Source: Zea mays (Eukaryota; Streptophyta; Magnoliopsida; Poales; Poaceae). Taken from it: DNA of 64,000 bases. Positions within the stretch are counted from its first letter, which is position 1. Each line of letters begins with the position of its first letter. This document shows, one piece after another, positions 9,977 through 21,842 of this stretch. The notes beneath the pieces were generated by a model that searched no databases, was not told the DNA's origin, and saw only the letters and a list, made by a program, of their open reading frames with translations. The stretch spans positions 230,473,034-230,537,033 of the forward strand of contig NC_050097.1 of the NCBI RefSeq assembly GCF_902167145.1. The letters are read 5' to 3'. The translations under genes and the position numbers were made by a program.

Positions 9977-10683
9977 GTTTTTTTGGTTTGGTATGGTTGT
10001 TGTTGGTGAAGCATGGCTTTAGGAAAGGATTCCTCTAGTTATGGCACGCAGATATTTGTCCAGGAATATAAATTCCCCTGCTGCCTGCCTGCCTGCGCAA
10101 CGCAACCATGATCAATACCAATAAATCTTTGACGCTGAAGAATCCTGCAACCACTGTTAGATGTGTGGATTACAAAAGCAGAATCGTGCGTGGGTAGGTC
10201 GAGGAGAGGGCCGATCCATCGGCCGTGTCGTCGTCACTCCCTCCCGTACGTCGCCGAAAGCTATGGAGAATCGGATCGATATGACCTCTGCTGCAGATCC
10301 ATCCATCCATCCTACGTATCTGACGAAACGACGTCTCATGGATTGTATGGGCCAAAGCCGGAGCTTGACGAACGAAGTGTACTGTTTGTCTCGATAGGAT
10401 CGGAGGAGCTGTCTGTCTAGTGACACATTTCGTCAGCGAGAGTTGTCACGCCCCCATCTGTTAACGATGATATGATGCCCGGAAATTACTCCAGATGAAT
10501 TTTTGTTTTTATTTATCATTTTATTTTATTTTATTTTTTGTCTAGCTTGCTACTAGCTCTAGAACTTGGTATGAACAGCCGCAGGTTTTACGCAACACTG
10601 CTGTGAAGTTAATTCTGCAGTGATGATGATGAATCGAGAGTGCGTCACAACAATTAGGGTGCGTAGTAGGTGCAACCAACTGA
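9977..10683. other. no recognisable gene
   Basis: Low-copy-looking sequence with overlapping short ORFs on both strands near 10157-10426, none with a recognisable domain. A short CATC run near 10299-10310 is the only simple repeat. Confidence 0.45.
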
Positions 10684-11076
10684 GGCCTTGTTCGGTTACA
10701 TGAATAAAATCCCACTATGGATTTAATCCGGGTATGGATTGGGTGAATCCATATCTCACACCCAATCTCATGGTGGAATTAAATCTATCAACTAATCCAT
10801 GTGTCCTTCAAAGCTAGTTATTCTTTTGATCCATGGATTCTAATGTAAACTTGTGCAATATCTCATGAATTTGTTCCGTACCTAATGAGCTATGGATAGA
10901 ATCCATGTCTTCCATAGTTTAAAAAATTCCCAAACCCTTGGGTTATATTCCATGATAGTTTTAACCGAATAAAAAAATTTAAGTAGTCATGGATTATTTT
11001 GAGGCATGGATTGGGGCATGGATTTAATTCCAATCCATGCTAATCCAGAGCTGGATTGGTGTAAACGAACAAAGCC
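10684..11076. mobile_element. Tourist-like MITE (PIF/Harbinger type)
   Basis: The terminal GGCCTTGTTCGGTTAC is inverted at the right end as GTAAACGAACAAAGCC. TGA flanks both sides (10681-10683 and 11077-11079) as a 3-bp target duplication. The 393-bp interior is rich in GGATT/AATCC motifs and non-coding. The termini match the two 137-bp MITEs at 50375 and 51117. Confidence 0.75.
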
Positions 11077-11865
11077 TGAGAGGGGGAGGGGTGGGGCATG
11101 GGCTATGCATGTGTCCACAACGCTGTTTGACACCACCGGACATCAAATTTTTCTTGTGGATGGAACCTGGCCAAAAAGGAAGGAAAGGAAGTTCCCAGAC
11201 AATATTAAGAAGAACTCTACACATCCATTCCAAGCTACGTCTCAGCCACGGTCCATTCGTGAGGTGTTGTTCAGTTCCTTTCCTTGGATCGTCGAGCCTA
11301 TGGCGCGGCATTATTCGTATCACTATCAGAATTTGGCTCTTTGACGATTGTTTTATTTCGGACACTCGACAAAGAAGCTCTTTGCCGAGTACCACGCAAA
11401 AAAACCTTCGGTAAAAAAAAAACACTCGGCGAAGAAGCTCTTTGCCGAGTGTTTTATTTTTGACACTCGGCAAAGAGTTTCTTTACCGAGTGTATTTTTT
11501 TGACACTCGGCAAAGGGATCTTTGCCGAGTGTCACAAATACAACACTCGGCAAAGAGCTCTTTGCCGAGTGTTTTTTCTCCAACACTAGGCAAAGACATT
11601 TAAAAATCACATTTTAAAGTAGTAAATTAATTTAAATGAAAAAATTTTCAACTACAAATTTGTAACTCATCATGATGTACAATTTATATATTGAACATTT
11701 TTTCTTATGACAAAATAAAAATAAATTTGTTCATAAAACCTATCTCTCTCGTAGTTTATGAAACTACGAGAGAGACGTATAGAATTTGTGCATATTGTTA
11801 GAACCATCATGTGAGATAAACAAATGACCAAACAACCAAAATAAATTTGTAGATCTTGAAAAGTA

Positions 11866-12297
11866 TAGAAGTTTATAGTTGACAACTTTTTCATTTGAAG
11901 TCATATTGTCAACGAAAACTACGTCTGAATTTTAAAAATTTAAAATTTGAATTTTGAAAACGACTTCGAAAGAAAAACCACCAACGTGAAAGTTGTAGGT
12001 ATTGAAGAGTTATGAAACTTTGTAGTTGACAATGTTTTGGTTTGAAAATCATCTTGTTATGCAAAACTATGTTTGAATTTTGAAACTTGAATTTTTCAAA
12101 CTGTCTCGGATGGAAAAACCACCAAAATAAAAGTTGTAGGTCTTGAAATGTAATGAAACTTTGTAGTTGACAATTTTTTGATTTGAAATCATCTTATCAT
12201 TGAAAAATTAGTGTGAAGTTTTCAAATTTAAAATTCAAATTTTTGTAAACGGTCTCGGATGTAGAAACTATTAAAATAAAACTTGTAGATCTTAAAA
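11866..12297. repeat. about 140-bp tandem repeat inside the CACTA element
   Basis: Three diverged units begin near 11866, 12011 and 12149. Each carries a TTTRTAGTTGACAA motif, an AATTTTGAA-rich stretch and AAAGTTGTAGGTMTTGAA; a fragment of a fourth unit follows. They make up the interior of the CACTA element. Confidence 0.7.
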
Positions 12298-12423
12298 AGT
12301 TATGCAACTTTATAGTTGGTCACATTTTCAAATGAACTCATTTAGTGCCTTAAATAATCAAATTACTCTCGATTTGTTATAGTACATAGGAGATGAAAAC
12401 GTAATATAGACATAATTGGTGTA

Positions 12424-12480
12424 GTAGTGTAGTGGTATAGGAGGGTATGCGCGAGAGAGAGGTTGCGAGTTTGAATCTCA
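12424..12480 (+). other. tRNA-like segment with A- and B-box similarity
   Basis: TAGTGTAGTGGTATAGGAGG resembles a pol III A box, and GCGAGTTTGAATCTC, about 40 bases later, resembles a degenerate B box (consensus GGTTCGANTCC). I see no convincing cloverleaf, so it is at most a decayed tRNA or SINE piece inside the CACTA element. Confidence 0.3.
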
Positions 12481-12985
12481 CCATTTACAAAAACATATAA
12501 GTTTAATTCAAAATAATAGTGAAAATTGATAAGGCAACGGGTAAGGTAATTAGGGTAGGGTTGGAGAGTTGTTCCTAGAATTTAAAAAAATGTTTTGCTG
12601 TTTTTTTTAAAAAATTTCGATTCTTAATTTGCCGAGTGTTTTTCTTTGTCGAGTGCTTTTTGACACTCGGCAAAGTCTTTGCCGAGTGTCCGAAAAAAAG
12701 TACTCGGCAAAGAACCTTTTGCCGATGAAATATTTGCCGAGTGTTCTTTGCCGAGTGTTACACTCGGTAAAGCCTTTACCGAGTGTAAAAGAACGCGATT
12801 TCGATAGTGTATCTTCGGTCTCTTCATGCGTGGCTTTATTTCTTGAACATCAAGGTAACCAACAATTTCCTCTCGCCTTCCACACAACATGAAGAAACGA
12901 ATCGAAATCCGACGGACATATTAATAGTTTTCGGTTAACCTAAAAACCGTCGACGAACATTAGAAGATAATTGCTGACAGTCTAC

Positions 12986-13237
12986 GGGCATGTTTGGTTT
13001 ATGGCTAAATGTGCCACACTTTGCCTAAGGTTAGTCGTCTAAATTAAATAATTGTTTGGTTCGTGCCTAAATGTGCCACACTTTGCCTAAGGTTAGTCGT
13101 TCGAATTGAAGAACTAACCTTAGACAGAAAAGTTAGGCAAAGTGTGGCAACTTAGGCATCAAACCAAACAGGCTATTAACCTTAGGTAGAAAAGTTAGGC
13201 AAAGTGTGGCAATTAAGGTAACGAACCAAACATGCCT
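12986..13237. mobile_element. MITE, self-nested foldback
   Basis: GGGCATGTTTGGTTT at the left is inverted at the right as AACCAAACATGCCT, flanked by TAC (12983-12985 and 13238-13240). The sequence from TTGTTTGGTTCGTGCC to CCAAACAGGC repeats the pattern inside it. Four copies of a CTAARGTTAGTCGTT/CACTTTGCC motif alternate in orientation, so the whole can fold into a long hairpin. Confidence 0.65.
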
Positions 13238-13254
13238 TACGTACGCAAGCCATC

Positions 13255-13822
13255 AAACATAACTAATTTGGACCGACGACTGTTAGACAGAGTCCGTCGA
13301 AGATTGTCTTATATCCGACGGCTGTAGCAGCAGCCGTCGCAAATAACTAATCCCTAGGTAACGGCGGGGAGACGTCGTGCGTACCTAATTACGTGCACGG
13401 TCGCATGCCGCTCTCTCGTTCCTCCAGCCCGCGCCTCACGCCGCCGCCTACACCTGCTTGATGTCGCCTTCGACACCACCGCCTCCACATCGCGCTGCCG
13501 GCCACGCCCGCTCCCCGTGCTCCTCCGACGCCACATGCTCATTCGATGCCACATGTCTAATTTTAGATATATGTTGTTTGATTGTAGTTAATTTGTATAC
13601 AAATAGTTGAATTGTACATTATAAAATATATATTGTGTTATTCTCGACGTCCGGAGTGTGATTATAGATTTTTTATGTTGTTTTAGTTTATTGAGGGTCT
13701 TTAGATAGCTTAAATTTGTAATTTCTGAGGGTAATTATTAAACCCTCGTAAATAAGGTCGTTTGATATTATTTGTCACCTAAAATAATATTTTTATATAA
13801 AATATTATATTTTATTGTAGTG
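13255..13822. mobile_element. possible right end of another CACTA element
   Basis: Repeated CCGTCG/CGACGG motifs near 13274-13340, and earlier near 12946, lead to an AT-rich stretch ending TTTTATTGTAGTG at 13822, the form of a CACTA 3' end. I did not find the matching left end, so the extent is uncertain. The MITE and the 1,489-bp CACTA to the left may be nested in it. Confidence 0.35.
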
Positions 13823-14219
13823 TTAGAAAATAGAACCTATGTGTCACCCGTTTTAGACCGATATACTTCACATGCACGACGCATGTGAGGTGTGTTGGTC
13901 CGGAATTATCTCTTTTATTGGACAACCTCGGAGTGACTAACAAAGCATGTATTTATGATAAGGCATTAGCTCGAGCGAAATTTTGGCAACATAACCCCTC
14001 TGTGCTCCGTTGCACCATTTTCAGGCGTGGAAATGGAGAATAACGGGTTATGCAACCAAAGTTTCGCTCGAGCTCATGTCTTGTCATAAATATGTGTTAT
14101 GTCGGTCACTCTTGGGTGGGTTTAGAATCTATCCTTTCCTATCGATATAGGGGCGTGATTTCATCATAATAACAGATGGTTCATGCATGACTTAACTAAG
14201 TTAACGTTTTGTTTCTAGT

Positions 14220-14662
14220 ATGGCTGAGGACCGTCGATGGATGTTTGAAGGTTGGAAGAAGAGAGTGGATCTATCTAGTGAGTGGGTTGTCAAGATCGAC
14301 AATTTCCATGATCGTGCTTTTGGTAGGTTGGAGACTGAAAACGACGTTAGGTGCCCTTGTAGCAAATGTCGAAACATTTATTTCCATGACAGGATAACTA
14401 TGTCATAGATCTTTGTACGAACGGTTGTATTGTTTGGGTACGAGGTGTCGGTGCACCATGGTGAAGACCTACCTCATCATAATGTATCGAAAGTTCAGTA
14501 AGATGAATATGGGGATATGATAGGACGGAAGAGATGCTTGACGATGTACGACATGAGCTTCTACCCGAAGATTATGAGAATCCACCTCAACCCCCTAGAT
14601 TATGAGGATCCTCCTACACCTGAGATTCAAAGTACTTCGAGCTCCTTAAGGCTTTCTGAGAT
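14220..14662 (+). pseudogene. CACTA transposase gene, N-terminal part (Transpos_assoc domain)
   Basis: ATG at 14220 opens MAEDRRWMFEGWKKRVDLSS, then EWVVKIDNFHDRAFGR and VRCPCSKCRNIYFHD. This is the cysteine-containing transposase-associated domain at the start of En/Spm-type TNP2 genes. The frame stops at 14406. Coding similarity then reappears in shifted frames: LPEDYENPP near 14560, an acidic/proline linker, and FELLKAS near 14640. It is interrupted near 14667 by an LTR-like insertion; the TNP2 catalytic region resumes at about 16096. TNP2 would bind element ends and catalyse cut-and-paste transposition. Frameshifts and stops show it is dead. Confidence 0.7.
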
Positions 14663-14667
14663 TCCCT

Positions 14668-16090
14668 TGTGGGTTTTGGTGTTTGGATGACAACACAATT
14701 AAAGGACTAACCATGGTGTTAAGTGTTAAACAAGAACTTAGTGAAAAGCTTGTGAAGTTCAACAAAGGAGGTTAATGTGATATTCCATATATGCTGAGTC
14801 AGAATATGGATTATGGATATTAGAACAGAATAAGGTTATGAAGTTGAAGAATGGACATTGATAAGTTGGGAATCGATGGACATGACTTGGAGTCAGTTTG
14901 GTGAACTAAGGATAAAGGAAAGGAATAACATCAAGGGACTAAATCAAGGGAGAAGGTCAAGAGGACCAAGGTATCCAAACCTAAAGTGAAGAAGAGGTTA
15001 CTTGCAAGGGTCAAAGTTGATCAAGTTGAGAAGAATGATGTTGCATTGAAGACTACAACATAAAATGTGACTTAAAGCCATCGAAGTAGTTCTTATACAT
15101 TTGGAAGGTTCAAGTCATAAGGCTCAAGATTCTCTAGCTCAAGTAATGGTCATGGTCACAAGATCATGTGTAATATCAAAGTCAGAACATGGAAGGGCTT
15201 TCATATGTGCATACTTTGATAAAGGAACCAAAAGTAAGAATCCAAGGAAGAATTAGATTAAGGGTCATTCAAGAGTTTGGAAAAATTCCTAGTGACCATT
15301 GGAACATGTTGGAACTTAAAGAAGTGGCAAAATTGATCAGATTCAATGTTTGAGGTTTGAAGTCTAATACTCAGCTCAATCGAGGCCGAAAGGGCAAAAC
15401 TGTGTAAAGGTGAGCTTTGGTGAGTTCACAGGTTTGAATAAGTTCTAAACTCCCTTACAAATGTGTTTCAACACTTTGGATACGCTAGAAGTACCATATT
15501 ATAAAAGTGCATTTTGGTGCTCGTTTTGAGTTGAAATAGAAATTTCATGTTGAAGACAAGCTAAAGGTGTGTATCTATGACTTAGTCCATATGATTACAC
15601 TCTAATAAAGTTTGTCTATGTCATAGGTAAGTCCGCAAAGTTGGCCAAGTTGAATGGAAGAAGTTAAGCAAAAAGAAGATAAAAGTTTGCTACTCTAGCG
15701 CCCAGACCGTGTGCGCAGAGAGGGCTACGGAAGGGCTCGGTGGCCTGGCGCATCGGACCCTCTACAGCAAACTGGCCAGTCTCGGTCTTAGAAGAAAAAA
15801 ATCACCAGACCTCTAGAGTCCAATGGCTAGCTAACGTGGCCCACTGTCCGGTGGTGCACCAAACCGGTAAGGTGCCACCCACAGAAGGAAGGTGTCAATC
15901 AGAATCCTGGATGAGTTGCTACAGGACTCGATCTAGTGGTGCACTGGACCGTTCCGGTGTGCCTATAGATAGCAGGTTTCCCTAATTTACAAGAACAGCT
16001 ATTTGAGGCTTGGGGGCTATAAAAGGACCCCTTCACGCTCCCAATAGGGACACTCAAGCATCAAGAAAGTAATAAACAAGTGATTCGCCA
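14668..16090 (+). mobile_element. old LTR-like insertion within the TNP2 gene
   Basis: Begins TGTGGGTTTTGGTGTTTGGA, in the style of a grass LTR start. It contains decayed versions of the CACCGGACTGTCCGGTG palindromes seen in the Sirevirus LTRs (near 15748, 15840 and 15938) and a TATAAAAGG box at 16019. No internal coding, primer-binding site or matching target duplication was found, so it is a truncated or rearranged solo LTR. The right limit is approximate, set by where TNP2 similarity resumes. Confidence 0.45.
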
Positions 16091-16095
16091 AATAC

Positions 16096-18400
16096 ATGAA
16101 GCAGTCCAAGAAATTGCCTCATGTCTCGGTATGCACTACAAAACAATTGATGTCTGTGACAATAACTACATGATTTTTCTAGAAAGAGACCGTGAATGAG
16201 AAGAAGTGTGCAATATGTGGTGAGACGAGATTTATAGAGGTTGTAAACGATGATGGTCTGACCATGATGACTGAGGTAGCACATAAGCAACTTCGTTACA
16301 TGCCTCTTGTACCTCGGTTGAAACGTTTGTTTATCTTGAAGAACACAACCAGACGCATGAGATGACACAAAGAAGGTGTACATGATAATCCCATTGTGAT
16401 GACACAACCAGCTGATACAGATGTATGGAAGGCACTAGATGCCTTCGATTCTAGCTTTGCTAGCGAAGCGAGAAATGTTCACATTGTTTTGGCAACATAC
16501 AGTTTCTCAACTTTCAATCTAAATGTGTTGTCGTACTCATGTCTGTCCATGTTTGTTATCCCATACAACCTTCTTCCAACTCTTTGCATGAAATATGAAT
16601 TTATTTTCTTATGTTTGTAAGACCCTTTCGAGATCATCCTACAACAAAGATCAATGTGGTGATGAGACCCCTAGTTGAAGACTTGAAACTTTTGTGGGAG
16701 GAGTCAAATTGTATGGTTATTATAAGAAATAAAAGTTCAGCCTGAGAGATGCATGTTTATGGTCGGTTCATGATTTTCCAGCTTATGGTATCTTTTCTAG
16801 ATGGAGTTGTCATGTTCTGACATGTTGGATATGTGCTAAAGACACTGGTTATTTCTGACTTAAGCTTGGTATAAAGATCTCTTACTTCGACTGCCATAGA
16901 TGTTTTTTGCATTAGGATCACCCATTCAGGTTATAGAGACACACTTTCAAAAGGGACACAATTGTGATGAGGGGATCACCCAAGCATCTTAGTGGTCCAC
17001 AGATTCTCACTAGGATTAATGATTTGAAACTAAATGAACGTGGAAATAGGTTTGAAGGTTTTGGAACCGAACATAATTGGACTCACAAACGTGGACTGTG
17101 GGACCTCCCTTATGTGAAGGCCTTGATTGTGATGTACAACATTGATGTACCTAGAATGAAATATTATTAAATACCTTATCAACACATGCTTGAATATCAC
17201 TAACAAAACAAAAAACAACCCTAAGGCTAGAAAAGACTTAGTCTTAATTTGTAGTTGACCAACTCTAGAGCTGAGAGAAAGCAGGAGAAGCCATGTGCTC
17301 CTTATAGTCTAAAACCAAAAAAAAGAAGAAAGAACTAATGTGGTGGTTGAAAAACTTATAATTCCCTTATGGTTACATGGCGGGCTTTATAATATATGTG
17401 AATGTCAAGACTGGCAAGTTATCCGGGTTAAAGAGTGATGACTACCACATAATCATGGAAAAACTTCTTCATGTTATGTTTCGTGGTTTCGTGAAAAATG
17501 ATGTGTGGAAGTCGTTAGCAAAGATAAGATACTTTTATAGGCATCTTTGTGCTAAAGAAATAAAGAAATAGATGATGGAGATGCTAGAGAAATATATACC
17601 GATTTAGATATGCAAACTTGAAAAAAAATATTTACTCTTGGTTTCTTCAATCCAATGCAACATCTACTTATTCATCTTCCATATGAAGCTAAGGTAGGTG
17701 GTTCTGTCCAATATAGATGGATGTATCACATCGAAAGGGCACTAAAGAAGCTTCATGCAATGGTTGGTAATAGGAGAAGAGTTAAAGGGTGTATTACTGA
17801 GGAATTCAAAAACAAAGATATAACATCGTTCATGGGCATGTACTTTGCAAAGGAACACAACGTCAACACACCTACATTGCAGTAACATGTCGACGAAGAT
17901 CCCCTTGTAGTGATCTTCAAATTTTTCAATGGAGGGGCAAAACTGTAGGTCCCAACATATCATACTATTTTGCTAATGACGAATGGAATACTTCTTTGCT
18001 CTACATGTATAACAACGTGGAAAAGATGAATCGGTTTCTCATGTAAGCGCGAACTTAATTTGTAGTCATTTTCGCTAGCTTTTTTTCTTGTCGTAATAGG
18101 TTGGTTTCCTTGGACTAACAATGAATTTGATTCTCAAAATTGGATGTGTGGTCGTGAACCAACATCAAATCAATGTGATCAAATGTGTCTAGAGGGAAAA
18201 CATGGAAGGCCTAATTTCCTATGTTGGTTTTGATATTATATAGATAAGAATGACAATATACACCCGGACCTTCGACAATTGTCCCTAGGAGCGGTTACTA
18301 TACTATGGTCGATATGATGTCAATGGCTTCTGTTTCATTCTACCAGGTTTTAAGCTACTCATCCTCTTGCAGCCGCAACCAATTCCTGTGTTGTAACTGG
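16096..18400 (+). pseudogene. CACTA transposase gene, TNP2 catalytic and downstream part
   Basis: TNP2-like protein similarity runs through several broken frames: KKCAICGETRFIEVVND (zinc-binding CxxC), LRYMPLVPRLKRLF, then TQPADTDVWKALDAFDS and ASEARNVHIVLATYSFSTFN at 16396-16530, PYNLLPTLCMKYEFIF, HDFPAYGIFS, then TRINDLKLNERGNR and NWTHKRGLWDLPYVKAL near 17005-17130. Next come GLKSDDYHIIMEKLLHVMFR (17400-17570) and MQHLLIHLPYEAKVGGSVQY with RWMYHIERALKKLHAMVGN (17655-17770), the DUF4218-type region that follows TNP2. Stops and frameshifts are frequent. With the N-terminal piece at 14220 it forms one decayed gene. Confidence 0.8.
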
Positions 18401-19045
18401 AGCTATCGATGATTAAGGGAAGGTGACTAACCCATTGACTACATTTGAGAAAACCTCAATTTGAATTTGAATTTTTCAATCTAACATTGAAGTTCAAATC
18501 CTTTGGAACTCAAATTTTGTCGATGCCTTTGAAACTTGCTTGTGAAGCTGTGTACAAATCTTTAGCTCAATTGGAGTTTATTTGGGTCAATTCTGCCTTC
18601 TAAAACTTTGATTTGATATGCTAGGAACATGCTCAATGATCACTATTTTAAGCACTTTTAAACTTTTAGGTGTTAGTTTTGTGATTCGTTTGTTTTCTTA
18701 AGTTTGTGTAACTCCGAGAACTTTTTCAAAGCATCCAATCTCAAGTTGGTTGTGATATTTTTGGTTTGGGCATCTTATTCATTTCTGTTCAAGTAAAGAG
18801 CTCAAGTTTCACATTTGGAGATGTTTATTTGTGAACTTGTTTTTGTTTATTCCAAGTGCTTTGTTGTGTTTGTTGATCATCACCGAGAATATCCCACTCT
18901 TTGTCTTGTGAACACCTCATTTGAAAATTTTGGTGTTTTTGAGGCTTAGGAGAAGATTTAGGAAGCAAGCTAAGATTGTCTTTGGGCAAATATTTTTTTA
19001 TTGACTTCTATTCACCCTCTCTTTAGTAATCTAATTCGATTGTTT
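18401..19045 (+). other. non-coding, possible LTR U5-like remnant
   Basis: AT-rich sequence without ORFs. It ends in GACTTCTATTCACCCTCTCT near 19003, the form in which grass Sirevirus LTRs end. It could be the tail of an old LTR, but no start, primer-binding site or partner is visible. Confidence 0.3.
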
Positions 19046-21022
19046 AGAATGATAGAAGGCTGCTAGAAGGAGAGAACAATTTGGCCTGCTCAACGTGAGA
19101 TGAAGGCATGGACTTTGAGAGGGGGTGATAGTAATAGAGTTTGTCTAACGCAGGCGGTAGAGCGAAGTGCAAATGGACCGGCTGGTGGCATATTTAATTT
19201 CCTTTTTTTCGAAACAAGCTGCAAGTGTTGGTTTGGTAGGAGACATACTTAAACGGGCAACTACTCCCAATAAATATATACTCCCTCCGGTGCAGTAAAG
19301 GTAGTCGTTTAGGACATGATTATGCATACCAAGGAGTGATTAATTATCATGGAGTTTTCCCTGTTTGCCCTTATTAAATAGGGATATGGGTGAATTAATA
19401 TCACCAAAACAATCAAGTTTGATTGGTTGCTGCAGCACCTCTCGAGGTAATTCTAGACTGGAGGTCTCAAGCTCGAGTCCCCTTGAGTGCAGCTTTTTTT
19501 TTTCGATGCAATTACTCAGGGGCAGCGACGTCAAAAATCCTAGACCCACGCGCGCTACGACTTCTTTTGTGCACTCTCGCTCACGCGTTACGGTACGTAG
19601 CTAGCTAGTGAAATACATAAAAAAAATCATCTTCTTGCTCTGGCCAATGAAACAAGGACATCTCCATCCAATGCAGCTACCCGCCGAATCGAAAGTGAGT
19701 AGGTAGCTTATGCAACTCTGCAGCCCTGTCGTTCTTCCGGTAGAATGTGGCAGGGAAGGAGGCACGCACGCACACACACCTAATATAACGTCCATACCAA
19801 AAATAAAATTCGTTTTATACAATAATTAATTTATCTGTTATGTATACATGTCTAGATTTATTATCATCCATTTACATATAGACATAATTATTAAGGGATA
19901 AAACGATTGCTATTTTGAAACATAGAGAGGAAAATCCTGTTTGGAACCCTAGAGCTGTTAGCCCGTTAATAATTAAATTGATAGCTAGATTGAGACGGTT
20001 AATGAGCTAATCTAACAATTAGATGTGGTATTAGCTGGTATTAGCTGGTAGTGTTTGAAACCTCTATATATAACCTAACTATTAAATCTAAAGATCCTAA
20101 ACATACAAGAATCCTCTTCAATAAATAAACTGCGTGTGCATCGATTCTAGTGTGTTGTGATCCGTTGGACGAGCCCAGCCTTAATTAGTCGGTCAGCTGG
20201 CACGACCAATCCGACTCGGTCGTCGCTGGTGCAGACTGCAATTGGACAAGACAGTTCGTTTGTTGTCTCTTCGTACTAGTTCACGTTTTTAAATTGGAAA
20301 AGAATTAACATGATTACTTTGAACAAATCTGTAATTTCGATTTCTTTAGCACCGTCGTACCCTACGTACTAACGTTTGCATAAACTATCGGAACACCTTA
20401 GCATGGTCGCCTCTTTTATGGTATGTTTGGTAGAGCTTTCTCCCGAAGAATTTTTCAAATGATCTAGATTCGTGAAGTTGTCACGAGAATCTAAATATTA
20501 TGTGGCTTACATATGGAGAAAGGTAAAAGAATGTATATGGTTTAGTGACGGATTCCTTCCATCCATCGTGACGACTCGTCAGATTCTATGTCGACGTTGA
20601 TTTAGACGATTTTCACAAGACAAATTATTAGTGGGTTTTCAGCTACTTTCAACGTAATTTCTATATATAACCTGCTCGGCAGGACGGGACAACATCGCTA
20701 TTCGCTCCTACTACTACTACTAATCTTTTTTGTGAGCTGTGATGTGGCCGTAGTACTAATCTTTCTCACATTAATTGCATCAAATATTGGCTCCTGCAGA
20801 GATGCATGCATGCATGCATGATATAGGGTAGGAGATAGAAGGAAATTGCGTGATCACGAAAGGAATTGAATCTCAACGAGCTGAGCTAAGCTAGCGAGGC
20901 ATTCGCGTTGGAGTGCAACTGGGCCGTTTGATAGAGTTGTACAGGTCCAGATTCTCCTAATAAATATTTGGATTGGTGAACCGTGATCACTTTGGAATTT
21001 CTATAGGTCTCATCTTTCCTTT
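19046..21022. other. intergenic sequence with small repeat remnants
   Basis: No supportable gene. A decayed Stowaway-like edge (TATACTCCCTCCGGTGCAGT) lies at 19277. A segment at 19440-19490 has weak B-box similarity but no tRNA fold. GTTTGGAACC and GTTTGAAACC near 19940 and 20055 are in direct orientation, so they are not MITE termini. A short GCAT repeat lies at 20800-20820. Confidence 0.4.
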
Positions 21023-21842
21023 ATATCTGCCAAAAAACTATCCCTAATTCCCGCATGTTCGTAATCATAATAAAAATCAAATCACTTATGTTCATAACTA
21101 CCAGATTTTTACGTCTGCCATAAAATAACCCTAATTCCCGCCGACATTCTTAGATGGACCATATTAGGTTTTTTATTATACTACACGGTGTAAGTATTTA
21201 TGCGGCTTTGTATAAGAATTTATGCTCTACGTGACTCATGTCATCTATTTTTTTTGAGCGTGTACACTAGAAACAAAAACATCATCCAAAATTTACGTGT
21301 ATGCATGGAAACTCACACGATCTGCCATAATTTTTGGATATGCATAAAAATAGAAACCGCATGCATGTGACTCCCATATTTTTCAGATCTGTCATAAAAA
21401 TAGGATCATGAATACAATCCACCAGAGCTATCAACCTCTTACATTGGCTCGGTATTTACGCTTATAACTGAGGGGTTTTATGCTCAAAACTTAAGGTTTT
21501 TACGCTCGAACCTGTAGATGTGTCCACCAGTGAACCACATGCATGATTTTTACACAGTGTGTCGCATTGCATAAATACTTATACCGTGTAGCATAATATG
21601 TATGAGTATATATCATAAATTAGTTCTAATGAGCCTAGCTGCATGGTTGTTGGAGCGATACTATATTTATAGAGGAAATATAGCATTTAAAAAGGTTTTT
21701 TTGTTTTATGCATGTCAATCAATTTCCTTTCATCGTACATTCATGTCATCCTAAATTGACGTGCATGCAGCAAGAAACAGATTTTTATGCAGTGTATCAA
21801 ATTGCATAAATACCTACACCGTGTAGTAGAATTAGTATCAGT
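21023..21842 (+). mobile_element. element D, left part (relative of element C)
   Basis: Closely similar to 45540-46361 of element C, including TGGACCATATTAGGTTTTTT, TACACGGTGTAAGTATTTAT and the tandem unit beginning GATTTTTACRCAGTGT. It is cut at 21842 by retrotransposon Z and resumes at 39779. The 5' promoter and GC-rich module of the family is missing, so D is 5'-truncated or lost that part. Confidence 0.7.

Larger units (their letters stand above)
11321..12809. mobile_element. complete non-autonomous CACTA element
   Basis: Starts CACTATCAGAATTTGG and ends GCGATTTCGATAGTG, forming an imperfect CACTA terminal repeat. A perfect TAT target duplication flanks it (11318-11320 and 12810-12812). 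Both subterminal regions (11350-11595 and 12630-12790) hold many direct and inverted copies of CTTTGCCGAGTGT, the expected transposase-binding array. The 1-kb interior has no transposase coding and contains a roughly 140-bp tandem repeat and a tRNA-like segment. The intact ends indicate a fairly recent insertion. Confidence 0.92.

Noticed and set aside
16132..16145. CACTACAAAACAATTG as a CACTA 5' terminus
   Set aside because: It lies within TNP2-like coding similarity and has no partner end or duplication.
19440..19490. tRNA gene suggested by AAGCTCGAGTCCCC
   Set aside because: Only a partial B-box match, no A box at the right distance and no acceptor stem.
19937..20063. hAT-type MITE between GTTTGGAACC and GTTTGAAACC
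   Set aside because: The two motifs are in direct, not inverted, orientation and no duplication is seen.
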